This document shows, one piece after another, positions 16,749 through 26,921 of a stretch of DNA of 64,000 bases; positions within the stretch are counted from its first letter, which is position 1; every line of letters starts with the position of its first letter. The DNA comes from Cyanobium sp. FGCU52. GTDB lineage: Bacteria; Cyanobacteriota; Cyanobacteriia; PCC-6307; Cyanobiaceae. The stretch is from contig JANWUS010000053.1 of the NCBI GenBank assembly GCA_024958715.1, positions 124,001 through 188,000 of the forward strand. Direction: 5' to 3'. The position numbers were made by a program, and so were the translations under genes. The notes under the pieces are model-generated. The model saw only the letters and a list, made by a program, of their open reading frames with translations. It did not search any database and was not told the origin of the DNA.

Positions 16749-18860
16749 TCAGACGGCCGCCAGCCCGCTGTGGCGGATCAGGGCCTCGGTGGAGGGTTCA
16801 CGGCCGCGGAAGGCCTCGAACACCTCCGCCGGATGGCGGCTTCCCCCCAGGCTCAGCACCGTCTCGCGGAAGCGGCGCCCCGTGGCCAGGATCGCCTCCT
16901 CGTTCTCGAGCCCCACCTCCTCGAAGGCGCCGAAGGCATCGGCGCTCAGCACCTCGGCCCACTTGTAGGAGTAGTAGCCGGCGGAATAGCCGCCGGCGAA
17001 GATGTGGCCGAAGGAGCAGAGGAAGGCGTCCTCCTCGATCGGCTCCAGCACGGTGGTGGTGGCCGCGATCTCCCGCCGGAGCTGATCGGGGCTGAGGCCG
17101 CACTCGGGCGTCCAGCGGCTGTGGAGCCGCAGATCGGTGAGGGCGAAGTGCACCTGGCGCAGGGTGGCCGAGCCGGCCATGAAGGTGCGGGCGGCCAGCA
17201 GCTTGCGGAACTCGGCCTCCGGCAGGGGTTCACCGCTCTGCCAGTGGCGGGCCATCCCCATCAGCGTGGGGCGGTCGTAGCACCAGTTCTCCATGAACTG
17301 GCTGGGCAGTTCCACCGCATCCCATTCCACGTTGTTGATCCCCGCCGCCTGGGGGCGCTCCACGGTGGTGAGCATGTGCTGCAGGCCATGGCCGAACTCG
17401 TGGAACAGGGTTTCCACCTCCTGGAAGGTCATCAGGCTCGGCGTGTCGCCCACCGGCGGGCTCTGGTTGCACACCAGGTAGGCCACCGGCAGCACCGGCG
17501 TGCCATCGGGCCGCCGCGAGCGCACCAGGCATTCATCCATCCAGGCCCCGCCGCGCTTGCTGCCCGGCCGGCTGTAGGGATCGAGGTAGAAGGCGGCCAG
17601 GGCCTCGCCGCTGGCCCCATCGAGGACGCGGAAGAAACGCACGTCGGGATGCCACAGCGGGGCCTCGCCGTCGGCGGCCTCGATCCGGATGCCGAACAGT
17701 CGGTCGCAGAGCGCGAAGAGGCCGTCGAGCACGCGGGGGAGGGCAAACCAGGGGCGCAGGGCCTCGGCATCCAGGTCGAACCGTTCCCGCCGCAGCCGTT
17801 CGGCCCAGAACCCCACGTCCCAGGGCTGCAGATCCTGGGCTTCGGCTGCCCCCTGGCGGGCCGCACACTGCCGCAGCTCGTCGAGTTCCCGCTGGGCCGC
17901 GGGCAGAGCGGCGGACCGCAGATCCTCCAGCAGCCGCTCCACCTCCGCCTCGGAGCGGGCCATCTTCGACGCCAGGCTCACCTCCGCCCAGTTGGCGTAG
18001 CCGAGGCGGCGGGCCTGCTCGCCCCGCAGGGTGAGGATCCGCTCGATCACGGGCCGGTTGTCGAGGTCGTCGCCGGAGGCCCGGCTCACCAGGGCCTTGT
18101 AGAGCCGCTCCCGCAGATCCCGCCGGCGGCTGTACTGCAGGAAGGGACCGCTGCGGGGGGCATCCAGCCCCAGCAGCCAGGGTCCGGCCTCGGCGGTGGC
18201 GCCGGCTTCACCGGCCTGGCGCGCCGCGTCCGCGAGCAGCTCCTTCAGGCTCTCCGGCAGCCCCTCCACCTCCTCGGGCTCGGTGAGTGAGAGGGTCCAG
18301 TTCTGGGTGGCATCGAGCAGATGGTTGCCGAAGCGGGTGGAGAGCTCGGCCAGCTCCTGGCTGGCGGCATTGAAGGCCTCCCGCTGCTCCCCCTGCAGCC
18401 CCACACCGCGCAGTTCCATGTCCCGCAGTTCGGCCGCCAGGATCCGCAGCTGGGTGGCATCGAGGCCGTCCTGATCGCGCAGGCGGCAGAGGGCGTCGTA
18501 GAGGGTGCGGCTCTGACCCGCCCGGTTGCCGAAGGCCACCACCGCCGCCTGCTGGCTGGCATGGGCGGCGCGCAGCTCAGGGGTGTTGCAGACGCCCGTG
18601 AGGTGGCTCACCACGCCCCAGCTCCAGCGCAGCCGTTCCCCGAGGCGATGGAGGGGATCCATCACCGCATGCCAGTCGAGCCGGTGGCTCTCGGCGAGAG
18701 CCGTGGCCAGGGCGGCCTCCAGGGTTTCCAGTTCCCCCTCCAGAGTGGCGATCAGCTCCGGGATGTGGCGCTCTACCTGCTCGGGGCTGATCGCTGCGAA
18801 GTCCGGCAGCCCCTCTCCGGCGAGCAGGGCGGGGGAGGACGCCGGGGCGATGGGGGTCAT
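16749..18860 (-). CDS. prlC: M3 family oligopeptidase A
   Basis: A thimet-oligopeptidase-type metalloenzyme of about 703 residues that degrades short peptides in the cytoplasm, including cleaved signal and transit peptides in related systems. The zinc motif is intact as LFHEFGHGLQHML, with the third ligand expected in the following NVEWDAVELPSQFMENW. The ending AGYYSYKWAEVLSADAF is typical of M3A enzymes. The ORF track starts at 18941, but ATG at 18860 (MTPIAPASSP) is preferred because the extra 27 residues lack family character. It is divergent from the membrane-protein gene at 19016. Confidence 0.93.
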   Translation of the reverse strand: MTPIAPASSPALLAGEGLPDFAAISPEQVERHIPELIATLEGELETLEAALATALAESHRLDWHAVMDPLHRLGERLRWSWGVVSHLTGVCNTPELRAAHASQQAAVVAFGNRAGQSRTLYDALCRLRDQDGLDATQLRILAAELRDMELRGVGLQGEQREAFNAASQELAELSTRFGNHLLDATQNWTLSLTEPEEVEGLPESLKELLADAARQAGEAGATAEAGPWLLGLDAPRSGPFLQYSRRRDLRERLYKALVSRASGDDLDNRPVIERILTLRGEQARRLGYANWAEVSLASKMARSEAEVERLLEDLRSAALPAAQRELDELRQCAARQGAAEAQDLQPWDVGFWAERLRRERFDLDAEALRPWFALPRVLDGLFALCDRLFGIRIEAADGEAPLWHPDVRFFRVLDGASGEALAAFYLDPYSRPGSKRGGAWMDECLVRSRRPDGTPVLPVAYLVCNQSPPVGDTPSLMTFQEVETLFHEFGHGLQHMLTTVERPQAAGINNVEWDAVELPSQFMENWCYDRPTLMGMARHWQSGEPLPEAEFRKLLAARTFMAGSATLRQVHFALTDLRLHSRWTPECGLSPDQLRREIAATTTVLEPIEEDAFLCSFGHIFAGGYSAGYYSYKWAEVLSADAFGAFEEVGLENEEAILATGRRFRETVLSLGGSRHPAEVFEAFRGREPSTEALIRHSGLAAV

Positions 18861-19015
18861 GGCCTGGGGTGGAACACAGGGCCCATCATCACCAGAGGCG
18901 ACGGCCTGCCGTGGTGGGGTTGTCCGGCGCGTCCACGGCATCCACGCTGGTGGGGATTGCCCCGCGGGCCCGTGACGTTCCGCCAGAACCCTCCTCTCTT
19001 CCTGCGCCCGGCCTG

Positions 19016-19585
19016 ATGGGGACCTGGACCGATGGTCTGGACCAGGGCCTGGCCGGTCTCGGCGGCTGGCTGCTGCGGTTCGACCCCGGCATGGGTCTGC
19101 TGGCCCTGGTGGTGCTGTCGATGGCCCTCTCCCAGGGGTTCGCCCTGCTCGCCAACCGGCTCACCGGCCGCCAGATCCTGGTGCGGCTGCTGCTGGATGC
19201 CCTGGTGCTGAGCCTGGCGTTCCTGATCGGCAGCACCATCGATCTGGTGCTCCTGATGGGACTGGCCAGCCGCACCGTTTCCGCCAGCGCCTTCCTCGAT
19301 GGCATCGCCGCCTGCTTCCTTCCCGGCCTGTTCTATGTGCTGGCGGCCGCGCCCTACCTCAGCCACGGCATCGCGATCACGATCTGGGGACTGATCCTGC
19401 TCAACCTGGTGTCGCTGGTGCACGTGCGCTTCGGTCTCCCCTACGGCGAGGCCCTGCTGCTGCTCAGCCCGGGGTACCTGATGGCCCTGCTGCTGGTGGG
19501 GCTGCAGTTCCGCCAGAGCTGGCGCGCGGGCTACGACCGGCTGGCCTCCCAGCTGGAACCAGGCGCACCTGGAGGCGGGCCATGA
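19016..19585 (+). CDS. multi-pass membrane protein, function unknown
   Basis: The ORF track starts at 18869, but the first 49 residues of that frame lie in the spacer upstream and look non-coding. ATG at 19016 (MGTWTDGLDQ) gives 189 residues with about five hydrophobic helices and short loops. I do not recognise the family; the shape resembles Yip1-like five-helix proteins, but no motif decides it. It overlaps the following alpha/beta-hydrolase-like gene by 4 bases (ATGA), so the two products are probably made together and may interact in the membrane. Confidence 0.65.
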   Translation: MGTWTDGLDQGLAGLGGWLLRFDPGMGLLALVVLSMALSQGFALLANRLTGRQILVRLLLDALVLSLAFLIGSTIDLVLLMGLASRTVSASAFLDGIAACFLPGLFYVLAAAPYLSHGIAITIWGLILLNLVSLVHVRFGLPYGEALLLLSPGYLMALLLVGLQFRQSWRAGYDRLASQLEPGAPGGGP

Positions 19586-20709
19586 GGCGGGTCATGGCGA
19601 GGTGGCGTCGAAGCGGCAATGCGGCGGCCGTGGGCCAGCAACAGCGCCATCTGCGGCGCACCGCCCTGCGGCTGGCGCTGCTCGCGGCGATCGCCATCGG
19701 GCTCGGCCTGGCGGGAATCGGCGCCCTCCCCCTCCAGCTGCACCGCGGGCTGGCCTCGGCCGATCTGGCGGTGCTGCTGCGCCTGGCCGGCGTGCTGCTG
19801 CTGCTGCTGATTCCGATCGCCGGCATCTACTCCCTGATCACCCAGTACGCCTTCTGGGAGGGCTGGCTCGATGGTCTGCCGACGCCGGATCAGTTGTTCG
19901 CCCCGGCGCCGACGGCCGGCGGCGAAGCCCTGGAGGGGACGGTGCCCACGATCCGCCGCTATCTCATCTACCTCGACGGGATCCACCAGCGCGCCAGCGA
20001 TCATCCCCCCCGCATCAGCGAGTTCCTCGACCTGCTGCAGAGCCGTCTGCCGCCGGACACCGAACTGCTGCGGGGCCTCGAGACCTACACCGTGATGCCC
20101 GTCTCCCTGCAGGAGGACAAGGGCAGCCGCTGGTTCTGGCAGCGGCTGTTCGCCCTGCAGGAGAACCATCCCAGCCCGCTGGTGCAGGGGCTCTGCGCGG
20201 CTCTGGTGCAGGCCAACAACGTGATCAAGGTGGGAATCTCCTCCGACCAGCGCTACGGGCCGATCCTCAACTACGAGCTGGCCCTGAAGATCGCCCTGCG
20301 GCTTTCCGAGGCCGGGTTCACGCCGGATGCGGGCGCGGAGCTGGTGCTGCTGGGCTACAGCGGCGGCGGCGAGATGGCCATGGGGGTGGCCGATTACCTG
20401 CGGCGGCTCAGCCGCGCTCCGGTGCGGATCATCACCGTGTGCGGCGTGTTCAGCGCCAATCAGATCCTCGACGAGGTGGGGGCGATCCTCACGGTGGTGG
20501 GCACCGCCGATCCGGTGGCGGCCCTGGGCCGCCTGCTCTATCCAGGACGCCTTCCCTGGTTCAGCCACTCCCCCTGGAACCGGGCCCGCCAGCGGGGGGT
20601 GGTGCGTCGCCGGGTGGTGGGCGGCATGGCCCACAACGGCAGCCGGGGGCCCTTTTCGCCCACCTGCCGCCAGGCGGTGGTGGATCAGGTGATGGCCGCC
20701 CTGGTCTGA
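19582..20709 (+). CDS. membrane-anchored alpha/beta-hydrolase-like protein
   Basis: The 375 residues begin with a basic stretch and two hydrophobic helices (about 28-50 and 62-88), followed by a cytoplasmic or lumenal hydrolase-like domain. A nucleophile elbow is visible as LGYSGGGEMAMGVADYL (Ser about 256). A later GTADPVAALGRLLYPG segment and GGMAHNGSRG could carry the acid and base of a triad. I cannot name the family. It is coupled to the preceding membrane-protein gene and ends 32 bases from the convergent ndhD. Confidence 0.65.
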   Translation: MRRVMARWRRSGNAAAVGQQQRHLRRTALRLALLAAIAIGLGLAGIGALPLQLHRGLASADLAVLLRLAGVLLLLLIPIAGIYSLITQYAFWEGWLDGLPTPDQLFAPAPTAGGEALEGTVPTIRRYLIYLDGIHQRASDHPPRISEFLDLLQSRLPPDTELLRGLETYTVMPVSLQEDKGSRWFWQRLFALQENHPSPLVQGLCAALVQANNVIKVGISSDQRYGPILNYELALKIALRLSEAGFTPDAGAELVLLGYSGGGEMAMGVADYLRRLSRAPVRIITVCGVFSANQILDEVGAILTVVGTADPVAALGRLLYPGRLPWFSHSPWNRARQRGVVRRRVVGGMAHNGSRGPFSPTCRQAVVDQVMAALV

Positions 20710-20741
20710 ACCTGGTGGCTGCCCCCCTGGGCCGGCTCCCT

Positions 20742-22328
20742 TCAGCCCAGTACCGGCAGGCGCGCCAGCGCCACCGTGGCGTGGCCGGCCAGTCCGGTGG
20801 CGAGCCCGTTGGTGCTGGCTTCGTAGAGATCGATGGCCACGCGTGGCCAGAAGCCGATCACCAGGGTGGGCACCAGCAGGCAGAGGCCGATCAGCAGCTC
20901 GCGGGGTTTCATGTCGCCCACCACCGCCAGGGCCGGGATCCTGGGGCCGAAGAACACCCGGCGGCAGAGGGAGAGCAGGTACACGGGGGTGAGCACCAGG
21001 CCGATGGCGGCCAGCACCACCGTGATCACGCGGAAGCCGGTGGTGAAGCCGTCGTTGGCGGTGACGCCGAGGAACACGGTGATCTCGCTCACGAAGCCGC
21101 TCATGCCCGGGAGGGCCAGGGAGGCGAGCGAGCTGGCCAGGAAGAAGGCGAAGGTGATCGGCAGCACCTTGGCCAGACCGCCCATGTTCGGGATCGAGAG
21201 GGTCTTGGTGCGCTCGTAGAACACGCCGGTGACGAAGAACATGGCGGCGGCGATCAGGCCATGGCTGATCATCTGCAGCATCGCCCCGCTCAGCCCCAGG
21301 GCATCGACGGCGCCGATGCCCAGCAGCACGAAGCCCATGTGGCTCACCGAGCTGCAGGCGATCCGCCGTTTCACGTTGTCCTGGGCGAAGGCGTTGAGCG
21401 CTCCATAGACGATGTTCACGATCCCCAGCACGATCAGCGCCGGAGCCAGCTGCAGATGGATGTCGGGAAGCATCTGCACGTTGAAGCGCAGCAGGGCGTA
21501 GCCGCCCATCTTGAGCAGCACCCCGGCCAGCAGCATCGACACGGGGGCATTGGCCTCGCCGTGGGCATCCGGCAGCCAGGTGTGCAGAGGGAAGATCGGC
21601 AGCTTCACGCCGAAGCCCACCAGGAAGCCGAGATAGCAGAGAAGGCCGAAGCTGCCGCCGGGTGAGCGGGCCGTGAGCTCGCTGAGGTTGAGGGTGAAAG
21701 AGTCACCGGAGAGGGCCAGGGCCAGGCCGCTGATCAGGATCAGCAGGGAGGCCAGGGCGGTGTAGAGGATGAACTTCGTGGCGGCGTACTGGCGCTGCTG
21801 GCCGCCCCAGATGGCGATCAGCAGATACACCGGCACCAACTCGAGTTCCCAGGCCAGGAAAAAGAGCAGGAAATCCTGGGAGAGGAACACCAGACCCTGG
21901 GCCGAGGCCTGCACCAGCAGCAGGCCGAAGTACAGGCGGGTTTTTCGGGACACATTCCAGCTGGCGGCGACCGCCAGCAGGGTCACCAGACCGCTCAGGA
22001 CCACCAGGGGAGCTGAGAGTCCGTCCGCCGCCAGCGACCACTCCAGGCCCAGGGCCGGAACCCAGGCCAGCCGCTCCACAAGCTGAAGGCCGCTCACGGA
22101 GCCATCAAAGTGGCGTGCGAACACCCAAAGCATGAGCCCCAGGTCGACGGCCAGGGCCCCCAGGGCCACCGTGCGGGGGAGGCGAGGGTCGTTGGGATCC
22201 CCAGGCAGCAGAGGCATCACCAGGGCCACCGCCATGGGCAGCAGCACGATCAGGCTGAGCCACGGGAAAGGGCTGAGTTCCGCAGCGGACGCGAGCGACG
22301 AGGGCAGGCTGGCGTCCATCAGATCCAA
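20742..22328 (-). CDS. ndhD: NAD(P)H-quinone oxidoreductase subunit 4 (NDH-1 proton-pumping subunit D)
   Basis: NdhD is an antiporter-like subunit of the thylakoid NDH-1 complex used for respiration and cyclic electron flow. The 528 residues give about 14 membrane helices. Typical features are the glutamate in [19 protein letters not shown], the lysine helix [11 protein letters not shown] and the conserved [20 protein letters not shown] loop. The sequence fits the NdhD1/D2 respiratory type rather than the CO2-uptake forms D3/D4, though that split is by eye. It is the last gene of the minus-strand set thrS-glk-thrB-ndhD, with 109 bases to thrB. Confidence 0.95.
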   Translation of the reverse strand: MDLMDASLPSSLASAAELSPFPWLSLIVLLPMAVALVMPLLPGDPNDPRLPRTVALGALAVDLGLMLWVFARHFDGSVSGLQLVERLAWVPALGLEWSLAADGLSAPLVVLSGLVTLLAVAASWNVSRKTRLYFGLLLVQASAQGLVFLSQDFLLFFLAWELELVPVYLLIAIWGGQQRQYAATKFILYTALASLLILISGLALALSGDSFTLNLSELTARSPGGSFGLLCYLGFLVGFGVKLPIFPLHTWLPDAHGEANAPVSMLLAGVLLKMGGYALLRFNVQMLPDIHLQLAPALIVLGIVNIVYGALNAFAQDNVKRRIACSSVSHMGFVLLGIGAVDALGLSGAMLQMISHGLIAAAMFFVTGVFYERTKTLSIPNMGGLAKVLPITFAFFLASSLASLALPGMSGFVSEITVFLGVTANDGFTTGFRVITVVLAAIGLVLTPVYLLSLCRRVFFGPRIPALAVVGDMKPRELLIGLCLLVPTLVIGFWPRVAIDLYEASTNGLATGLAGHATVALARLPVLG

Positions 22329-22437
22329 GGGCCGTGGGGAAAAGCGGGGTCCGGCTGGGGCAGCGCCGACCGGAATGAACCTCGCACGGCGGGGACTCCG
22401 TTCCGGAAGGCTCCGTTCGGGGGCTGAGCATAACTAC

Positions 22438-23397
22438 TCATGTTCGTGGCCTGCCGATGGCGATCGGGGACCAACTGCTGCCCCGTTCCTGCAGGCCGAG
22501 CACGGCGGCGCGGCTGGTTACGCCCTCCTGCTCCCAGCGCTTGACCATCGCCTGGCCCACAGCTTCGGCCGTGCTCTCCGGCGCGAGGGCCAGCAGCGTG
22601 GGGCCGGCGCCGCTGATCACGCAGCCCCAGGCTCCCGCCTCCAGGGCGGCCTCGCGCACGGACCGGCCCCCCTGGATCAGTCCCCAGCGGTAGGGCTCGT
22701 GGATGCGGTCGTGCATGCCGTCGGCGATCAGATCGCCATTGCCGCTGCGCAGGCCCTGCAGCAGCAGGGTGAGGGCGCCCAGGTTGATCACCGCATCGGG
22801 AATGGGGATGCTGCGCGGCATGGCGCGGCGGGCCTCGCTGGTGCTGAGCCGGATCCCGGGGATCGCCACCACCGCCCGCACGGCCGGATCCCATTCGCAG
22901 CGCAGCACGCGCCAGCGGTGGGAGGCGGCCCGGGCGGTGAGGCAGAGGCCGCCCACCAGCGAGGGCACCACGTTGTCGGGGTGGCCTTCGATGTCGATGG
23001 CCAGCTCCAGCAGCTTCTCCTTGCTGAGGGGTTCGCCCACCAGGGCATTGGCGCCGATTAGCCCCGCCACGATCGCCGTGGCACTGCTGCCCAGGCCGCG
23101 GGCCGGCGGCACCGCCAGCCGCACCCGGGCCTCGAGTCCCACCGGCTCCTCGGCCGCTTCCCGCCAGACCCGCTGGGCGGAGCGGTAGATGAGGTTGTCG
23201 GGCCCGCCGCGCAGGTGGGAGCCCTCGCTGCCTTCGATGATCAGATCGAAGCGTTCGGCTCCGCCTTCCACCACCCGCAGTTCGAAGCTGTTGCCCAGAT
23301 CGAGGGCTGCCCCTAGGCAGTCGAATCCGGGGCCAAGGTTTGCCGTGGTGGCCGGTACGTCCACCACGACCCCTTGCCCGAGCTGGGGTCGCACCAT
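22438..23397 (-). CDS. thrB: homoserine kinase
   Basis: ThrB phosphorylates homoserine with ATP for threonine synthesis. It is a GHMP kinase: the N-terminal VPATTANLGPGFDCLGAALD segment, the ATP loop VPPARGLGSSATAIVAGL (about 96-113) and the C-terminal GAWGCVISGAGPTLLALAP are all present. The length of 319 residues is normal. The start at 23397 lies 66 bases downstream of the glk stop, so it belongs to the same minus-strand run as thrS and glk. Confidence 0.96.
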   Translation of the reverse strand: MVRPQLGQGVVVDVPATTANLGPGFDCLGAALDLGNSFELRVVEGGAERFDLIIEGSEGSHLRGGPDNLIYRSAQRVWREAAEEPVGLEARVRLAVPPARGLGSSATAIVAGLIGANALVGEPLSKEKLLELAIDIEGHPDNVVPSLVGGLCLTARAASHRWRVLRCEWDPAVRAVVAIPGIRLSTSEARRAMPRSIPIPDAVINLGALTLLLQGLRSGNGDLIADGMHDRIHEPYRWGLIQGGRSVREAALEAGAWGCVISGAGPTLLALAPESTAEAVGQAMVKRWEQEGVTSRAAVLGLQERGSSWSPIAIGRPRT

Positions 23398-23463
23398 GCG
23401 AGGGTCTTGCTCTTGTCTCGCGTCAGTGTCCCACCCGGCGGGCGCCGGCCTGCCGGGTGGGCT

Positions 23464-24510
23464 TCAGCTGAGCAGCATCCGGGCCCGGCAGGCGGCGCTG
23501 AAGCTTCCGGCCTCCGGATCGAGAAGGGCCCGGATCGGCATGGGCTCCAGCACGGGCCGCAGCCGTCCTTTGGCCAGGAAGGCGTCGCGGAAGGTGGGGC
23601 CCCGCAGCTCGTTCAGCAGCTTGGCTGCGGTTCCTCCCGCCAGCCAGACGCCGCCCCGCGCCAGGCAGGCCAGGGCCAGATCGCCCGCCACGGCCCCGTA
23701 GGCCCCCAGCCAGAGGTCGAGGGCGGAGCGGGCGAGGGGATCGCCCTGGCCCGCGGCGGCGGCCACCGCGGCCGGCAGATCGGCACGGGGTCCCTCACCG
23801 GGGTCGGCCCCTTCGATCTGGGCCTGCCAGCGTCTGGCCTCCGCGGCCAGGGGGTGCGAACCCCCGGCGGGATCGTGGGCCAGCAGCCAGCGAGCCACGT
23901 GCCCCAGCCCGGTGCCGCTCACCACCCGCTCGATCGAGACCCGCTCCAGTTCAAGGTCGGCGCGCAGCCATTCCCGCAGCAGCCATTCCGCCTCGCTGCG
24001 GGGGGCGAACTCGCCATGGGCGGCTTCGCTGGCCACCGCCTGCAGACCAGCGGCCACCGGCACCCCGAGGGCCACGCCCAGGCCGGTGCCGGCCCCCAGC
24101 ACCAGCACCGGTTCGTCGGGATCGACGCTGCCGGGCCGCACCTCGCTCCTGGCCTCGGGGGGAACGTGGGGCAGGCCGTAGATCAGCACCGCGAAGTCGT
24201 TCACCAGCTCCAGGCGCGGGATGCCCAGATCGGCGGCCAGGGCTGCGGCGTCAAGGTGCCAGGGCAGGTTGGTGAGCCGGGAGCGACCGGCGCGCACCGG
24301 CCCGGCCACCGCCAGGCAGGCGGCGGACGGCCTGGCATGGCCGGCTGCTTCGATCGCCCCGAGGAAGTGCCGGGCCATCGGCGCCAGGTCGTCCCAGTCG
24401 GCCGAGGGATAGCGCTCGACGGCTACGGGCAGAACCCGCTCCCCCTCGCAGCGATAGAGGGAGAGCAGCGTCTTGGTGCCGCCGATGTCGCCGGCGAGCA
24501 GGGTGGTCAT
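23464..24510 (-). CDS. glk: glucokinase (Glk family)
   Basis: A hexokinase-fold enzyme that makes glucose 6-phosphate with ATP. The phosphate-1 loop LLAGDIGGTKTLLSLY opens the protein, the NLPWHLDA and LELVNDFAVLIYGL sugar-binding segments follow with the catalytic Asp, and LGAGTGLGVALG is the second phosphate loop. The length of 348 fits bacterial Glk. The ATG overlaps the thrS stop by 4 bases. It is unrelated in sub-family to the ROK kinase at 12812. Confidence 0.93.
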   Translation of the reverse strand: MTTLLAGDIGGTKTLLSLYRCEGERVLPVAVERYPSADWDDLAPMARHFLGAIEAAGHARPSAACLAVAGPVRAGRSRLTNLPWHLDAAALAADLGIPRLELVNDFAVLIYGLPHVPPEARSEVRPGSVDPDEPVLVLGAGTGLGVALGVPVAAGLQAVASEAAHGEFAPRSEAEWLLREWLRADLELERVSIERVVSGTGLGHVARWLLAHDPAGGSHPLAAEARRWQAQIEGADPGEGPRADLPAAVAAAAGQGDPLARSALDLWLGAYGAVAGDLALACLARGGVWLAGGTAAKLLNELRGPTFRDAFLAKGRLRPVLEPMPIRALLDPEAGSFSAACRARMLLS

Positions 24511-26360
24511 CGGCCCAGGTCCAGCCCCCGGGCCCGCTCACGATTGGCGGCTTCGGCCGCCTGCACCAGGGCCGTCGCCGCCACGGTGCCCAGATCGCCC
24601 TCCAGGCGGCTGCGCAGGCTCACCGTGGCGCTTTCGGCCTCCTTGGTTCCGATCACCGCCAGCACGGGGATCTTCTGCTGTTCGCCGTTGCGGATCAGCT
24701 TGCCCAGGCGATCCCCGCTGCAGTCGATGGCGGCGCGCACGCCCGCGCTCCTCAGCTGGTGCTGCAACTGCTCCGCATAGGGGCGCACCTCGTCGGTGAC
24801 CGGCAGCAAACGGATCTGTTCCGCTGCGAGCCAGAAGGGGAAATCGCCGGCGTAGTTCTCGGTCATGATCCCGAAGAACCGCTCCAGCGAGCCGAAGATG
24901 GCGCGGTGAATCATGATCGGCCGCTGGCGGGTGCCATCGGCGGCCACGTACTCGAGGTTGAAGCGCTCGGGCAGATTGAAATCGAGCTGGATCGTGGAGC
25001 ACTGCCACATCCGGCCGATGGCGTCCTCGATCTTGAGGTCGATCTTGGGGCCGTAGAAGGCACCGCCGCCCTCATCCACCTTGTAGGCCCAGCCCTTGCG
25101 GTCCAGGGCCTCGATCAGGCCCCGGGTGGCCAGGTCCCATACGGCGTCATCGCCGATGGATTTTTCGGGCCGGGTGGAGAGATTGATCTCGTAGCTGCGG
25201 AAATCGAAGGTGGAGAGGATCTTCTCGGTGAGGTTGAGCACCCGCAGGATCTCGTCGCCGATCTGCTCCGGCAGGCAGAACACATGGGCGTCGTCCTGGG
25301 TGAACCCGCGCACCCGCATCAGGCCGTGCATCACGCCCGGACGCTCGTAGCGATACACGGTGCCCAGTTCGGCCCAGCGGATCGGCAGCTCGCGGTAGCT
25401 GCGCAGCGTGCTGGCGTAGGTGAGCACGTGGAACGGGCAGTTCATCGGCTTGAGCTGGTACTCCCGCTCATCCACCTGCATCGGCCCGAACATGCTCTCG
25501 CTGTAGAAGTCGAGGTGGCCGGAGGTCTTCCACAGGCCGATGTCGGCCACATGGGGCGTGTAGAGCAGCTCGTAGCCGTCCTCGAAGTGGGCCTGGCGCC
25601 AGAAGTCCTCGATCAGCAGCCGCATGCGGGCGCCGCGCGGGTGCCAGAACACCAGGCCCGCCCCCGCCTCGTCCTCGATTGAGAACAGGTCGAGATCGGT
25701 GCCCAGGCGGCGGTGGTCGCGGCGGAGGGCCTCCTCCTTGCGCCGCTTGTATTCGGCCAGCTGCTCGGGGGTCTCCCAGGCGGTGCCGTAGATGCGCTGG
25801 AGCTGGGCGTTCTTCTCGTCGCCGCGCCAGTAGGCCCCGGCCACGCTCTCCAGTTCGAACGCCTTGGGATTCAGCTCACTCGTGTTGGCCACGTGGGGGC
25901 CGGCGCACAGATCCCACCACTCCTCACCCAGGGTGTAGAGGGTGATCGGCTCCTGCAGCCCGGCCAGGATCTCCAGCTTGTAGGGCTCGTTCTGGGCGCG
26001 GATCCTGGCCTCCGCCTCCGGGCGGCTCACCTCGATCCGCTCCAGCGGCAGCCGCCGGCCGATGATCTTTCCCATCTCCTTCTTGATGGCCTTGAGGTCG
26101 GCCTCGGTGAAGGGCTCGGGGTTGTCGAAGTCGTAGTAGAAGCCGGTCTCGGTCCAGGGTCCGATCGTGACCTGAGCCTTGGGGAACAGCTTCTGCACCG
26201 CCATCGCCAGCACATGGCTCATGGAGTGGCGGATCCGCAGCAGCTGCTCGCTCTCGCTGGTTCTGGGCAGGGCGATCGTCTCGCCGCTCGCCGCCTGCGC
26301 CGCCGTGGTGCCGTTGAGGGCCCCGGCAGGGTTGCTGCGGCTGGCGGCGGCGGTTGGCAC
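24507..26360 (-). CDS. thrS: threonyl-tRNA synthetase, short form without TGS domain
   Basis: ThrS charges tRNA(Thr). The editing domain is present with HSMSHVLAMA and CAGPHV, and the class II core with the zinc-ligand Cys in PMNCPFHVLTY, motif 2 around GTVYRYERPGVMHGLMRVRGFTQDD and motif 3 near MIHRAIFGSLERFFGI. An anticodon-binding domain follows. The N-terminal TGS domain of the 640-residue E. coli enzyme is missing; the cyanobacterial forms I recall also begin just before the editing domain. The ORF track runs to 26864 through an opposite gene. GTG at 26360 (PTAAASRS) is chosen, leaving 66 bases for divergent promoters; ATG at 26411 is the alternative. Confidence 0.94.
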   Translation of the reverse strand: MPTAAASRSNPAGALNGTTAAQAASGETIALPRTSESEQLLRIRHSMSHVLAMAVQKLFPKAQVTIGPWTETGFYYDFDNPEPFTEADLKAIKKEMGKIIGRRLPLERIEVSRPEAEARIRAQNEPYKLEILAGLQEPITLYTLGEEWWDLCAGPHVANTSELNPKAFELESVAGAYWRGDEKNAQLQRIYGTAWETPEQLAEYKRRKEEALRRDHRRLGTDLDLFSIEDEAGAGLVFWHPRGARMRLLIEDFWRQAHFEDGYELLYTPHVADIGLWKTSGHLDFYSESMFGPMQVDEREYQLKPMNCPFHVLTYASTLRSYRELPIRWAELGTVYRYERPGVMHGLMRVRGFTQDDAHVFCLPEQIGDEILRVLNLTEKILSTFDFRSYEINLSTRPEKSIGDDAVWDLATRGLIEALDRKGWAYKVDEGGGAFYGPKIDLKIEDAIGRMWQCSTIQLDFNLPERFNLEYVAADGTRQRPIMIHRAIFGSLERFFGIMTENYAGDFPFWLAAEQIRLLPVTDEVRPYAEQLQHQLRSAGVRAAIDCSGDRLGKLIRNGEQQKIPVLAVIGTKEAESATVSLRSRLEGDLGTVAATALVQAAEAANRERARGLDLGR

Positions 26361-26426
26361 GGGAATCCGATGCTGCGAAACCGGGATCCTACGCACGAGA
26401 ATCCTGCCCATGCCTGCGCTTCCGCC

Positions 26427-26918
26427 GTGACACGCTCCCGTCCCGTCCGTTCCGCGCGGCTGCCCTCGCCGCTCCAGGAACGCCGGACCGTGGCACTGAG
26501 CTACCTGCTGTGGTGCCTCTCCCTGGTGGGGCTCTGCGGGCTGCAGCGCTTCTACAACCGCAAGCCCCTCAGCGGAACCCTGTGGCTGCTCACCTTCGGC
26601 ATCTGCGGGATCGGCCAGCTGATCGATCTGTTCCTGATCCCGGATCTGGTGCAGCAGGCCAACCAGCCGCTGCTGCTGCAGGAGGCCGTGGCGGCGGCCA
26701 CCGCGGCGTCGGTGCCCTCGCTCGAACGGCAGCTGCTGGGGCTGGCCCGACGCAGCGGTCCCCAGGGCTTCACCCTCAACGATGCCCTGCTGGAGCTGCA
26801 GCTCGCTCCCGGGGAGGACAGCGCAGCGGTGCGGGCCGAGATCGAGCGCCTGCTCCATGCCCATCTGCTTGAGGTGGGCAACGATGAGCGGGGGCGGGTC
26901 GTGTATAGCGAGCCCTGA
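26427..26918 (+). CDS. TM2 domain membrane protein
   Basis: About 163 residues from GTG at 26427. The TM2 domain is clear: two hydrophobic helices with LCGLQRFYNRKPLSGTLWL between them and the acidic/aromatic end IGQLIDLFLIPDLV. The C-terminal half, LERQLLGLARRSGPQGFTLNDALLELQ and onward, looks like a small winged-helix or helical domain and could be regulatory. TM2 proteins are widespread with no single known function. The upstream part of the ORF in the track (from 25713) is antisense to thrS and not real. The gene converges with the GH104 gene four bases later. Confidence 0.75.
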   Translation: MTRSRPVRSARLPSPLQERRTVALSYLLWCLSLVGLCGLQRFYNRKPLSGTLWLLTFGICGIGQLIDLFLIPDLVQQANQPLLLQEAVAAATAASVPSLERQLLGLARRSGPQGFTLNDALLELQLAPGEDSAAVRAEIERLLHAHLLEVGNDERGRVVYSEP

Positions 26919-26921
26919 GCC

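Noticed and set aside
19602-21665. 687-residue plus-strand ORF ending over ndhD
   Set aside because: It overlaps the hydrolase-like gene in another frame and is antisense to ndhD; the composition is that of GC-rich shadow frames.
24507-26864. thrS reading as 785 residues
   Set aside because: The N-terminal part is antisense to the TM2 gene; ThrS homology begins just after 26360.
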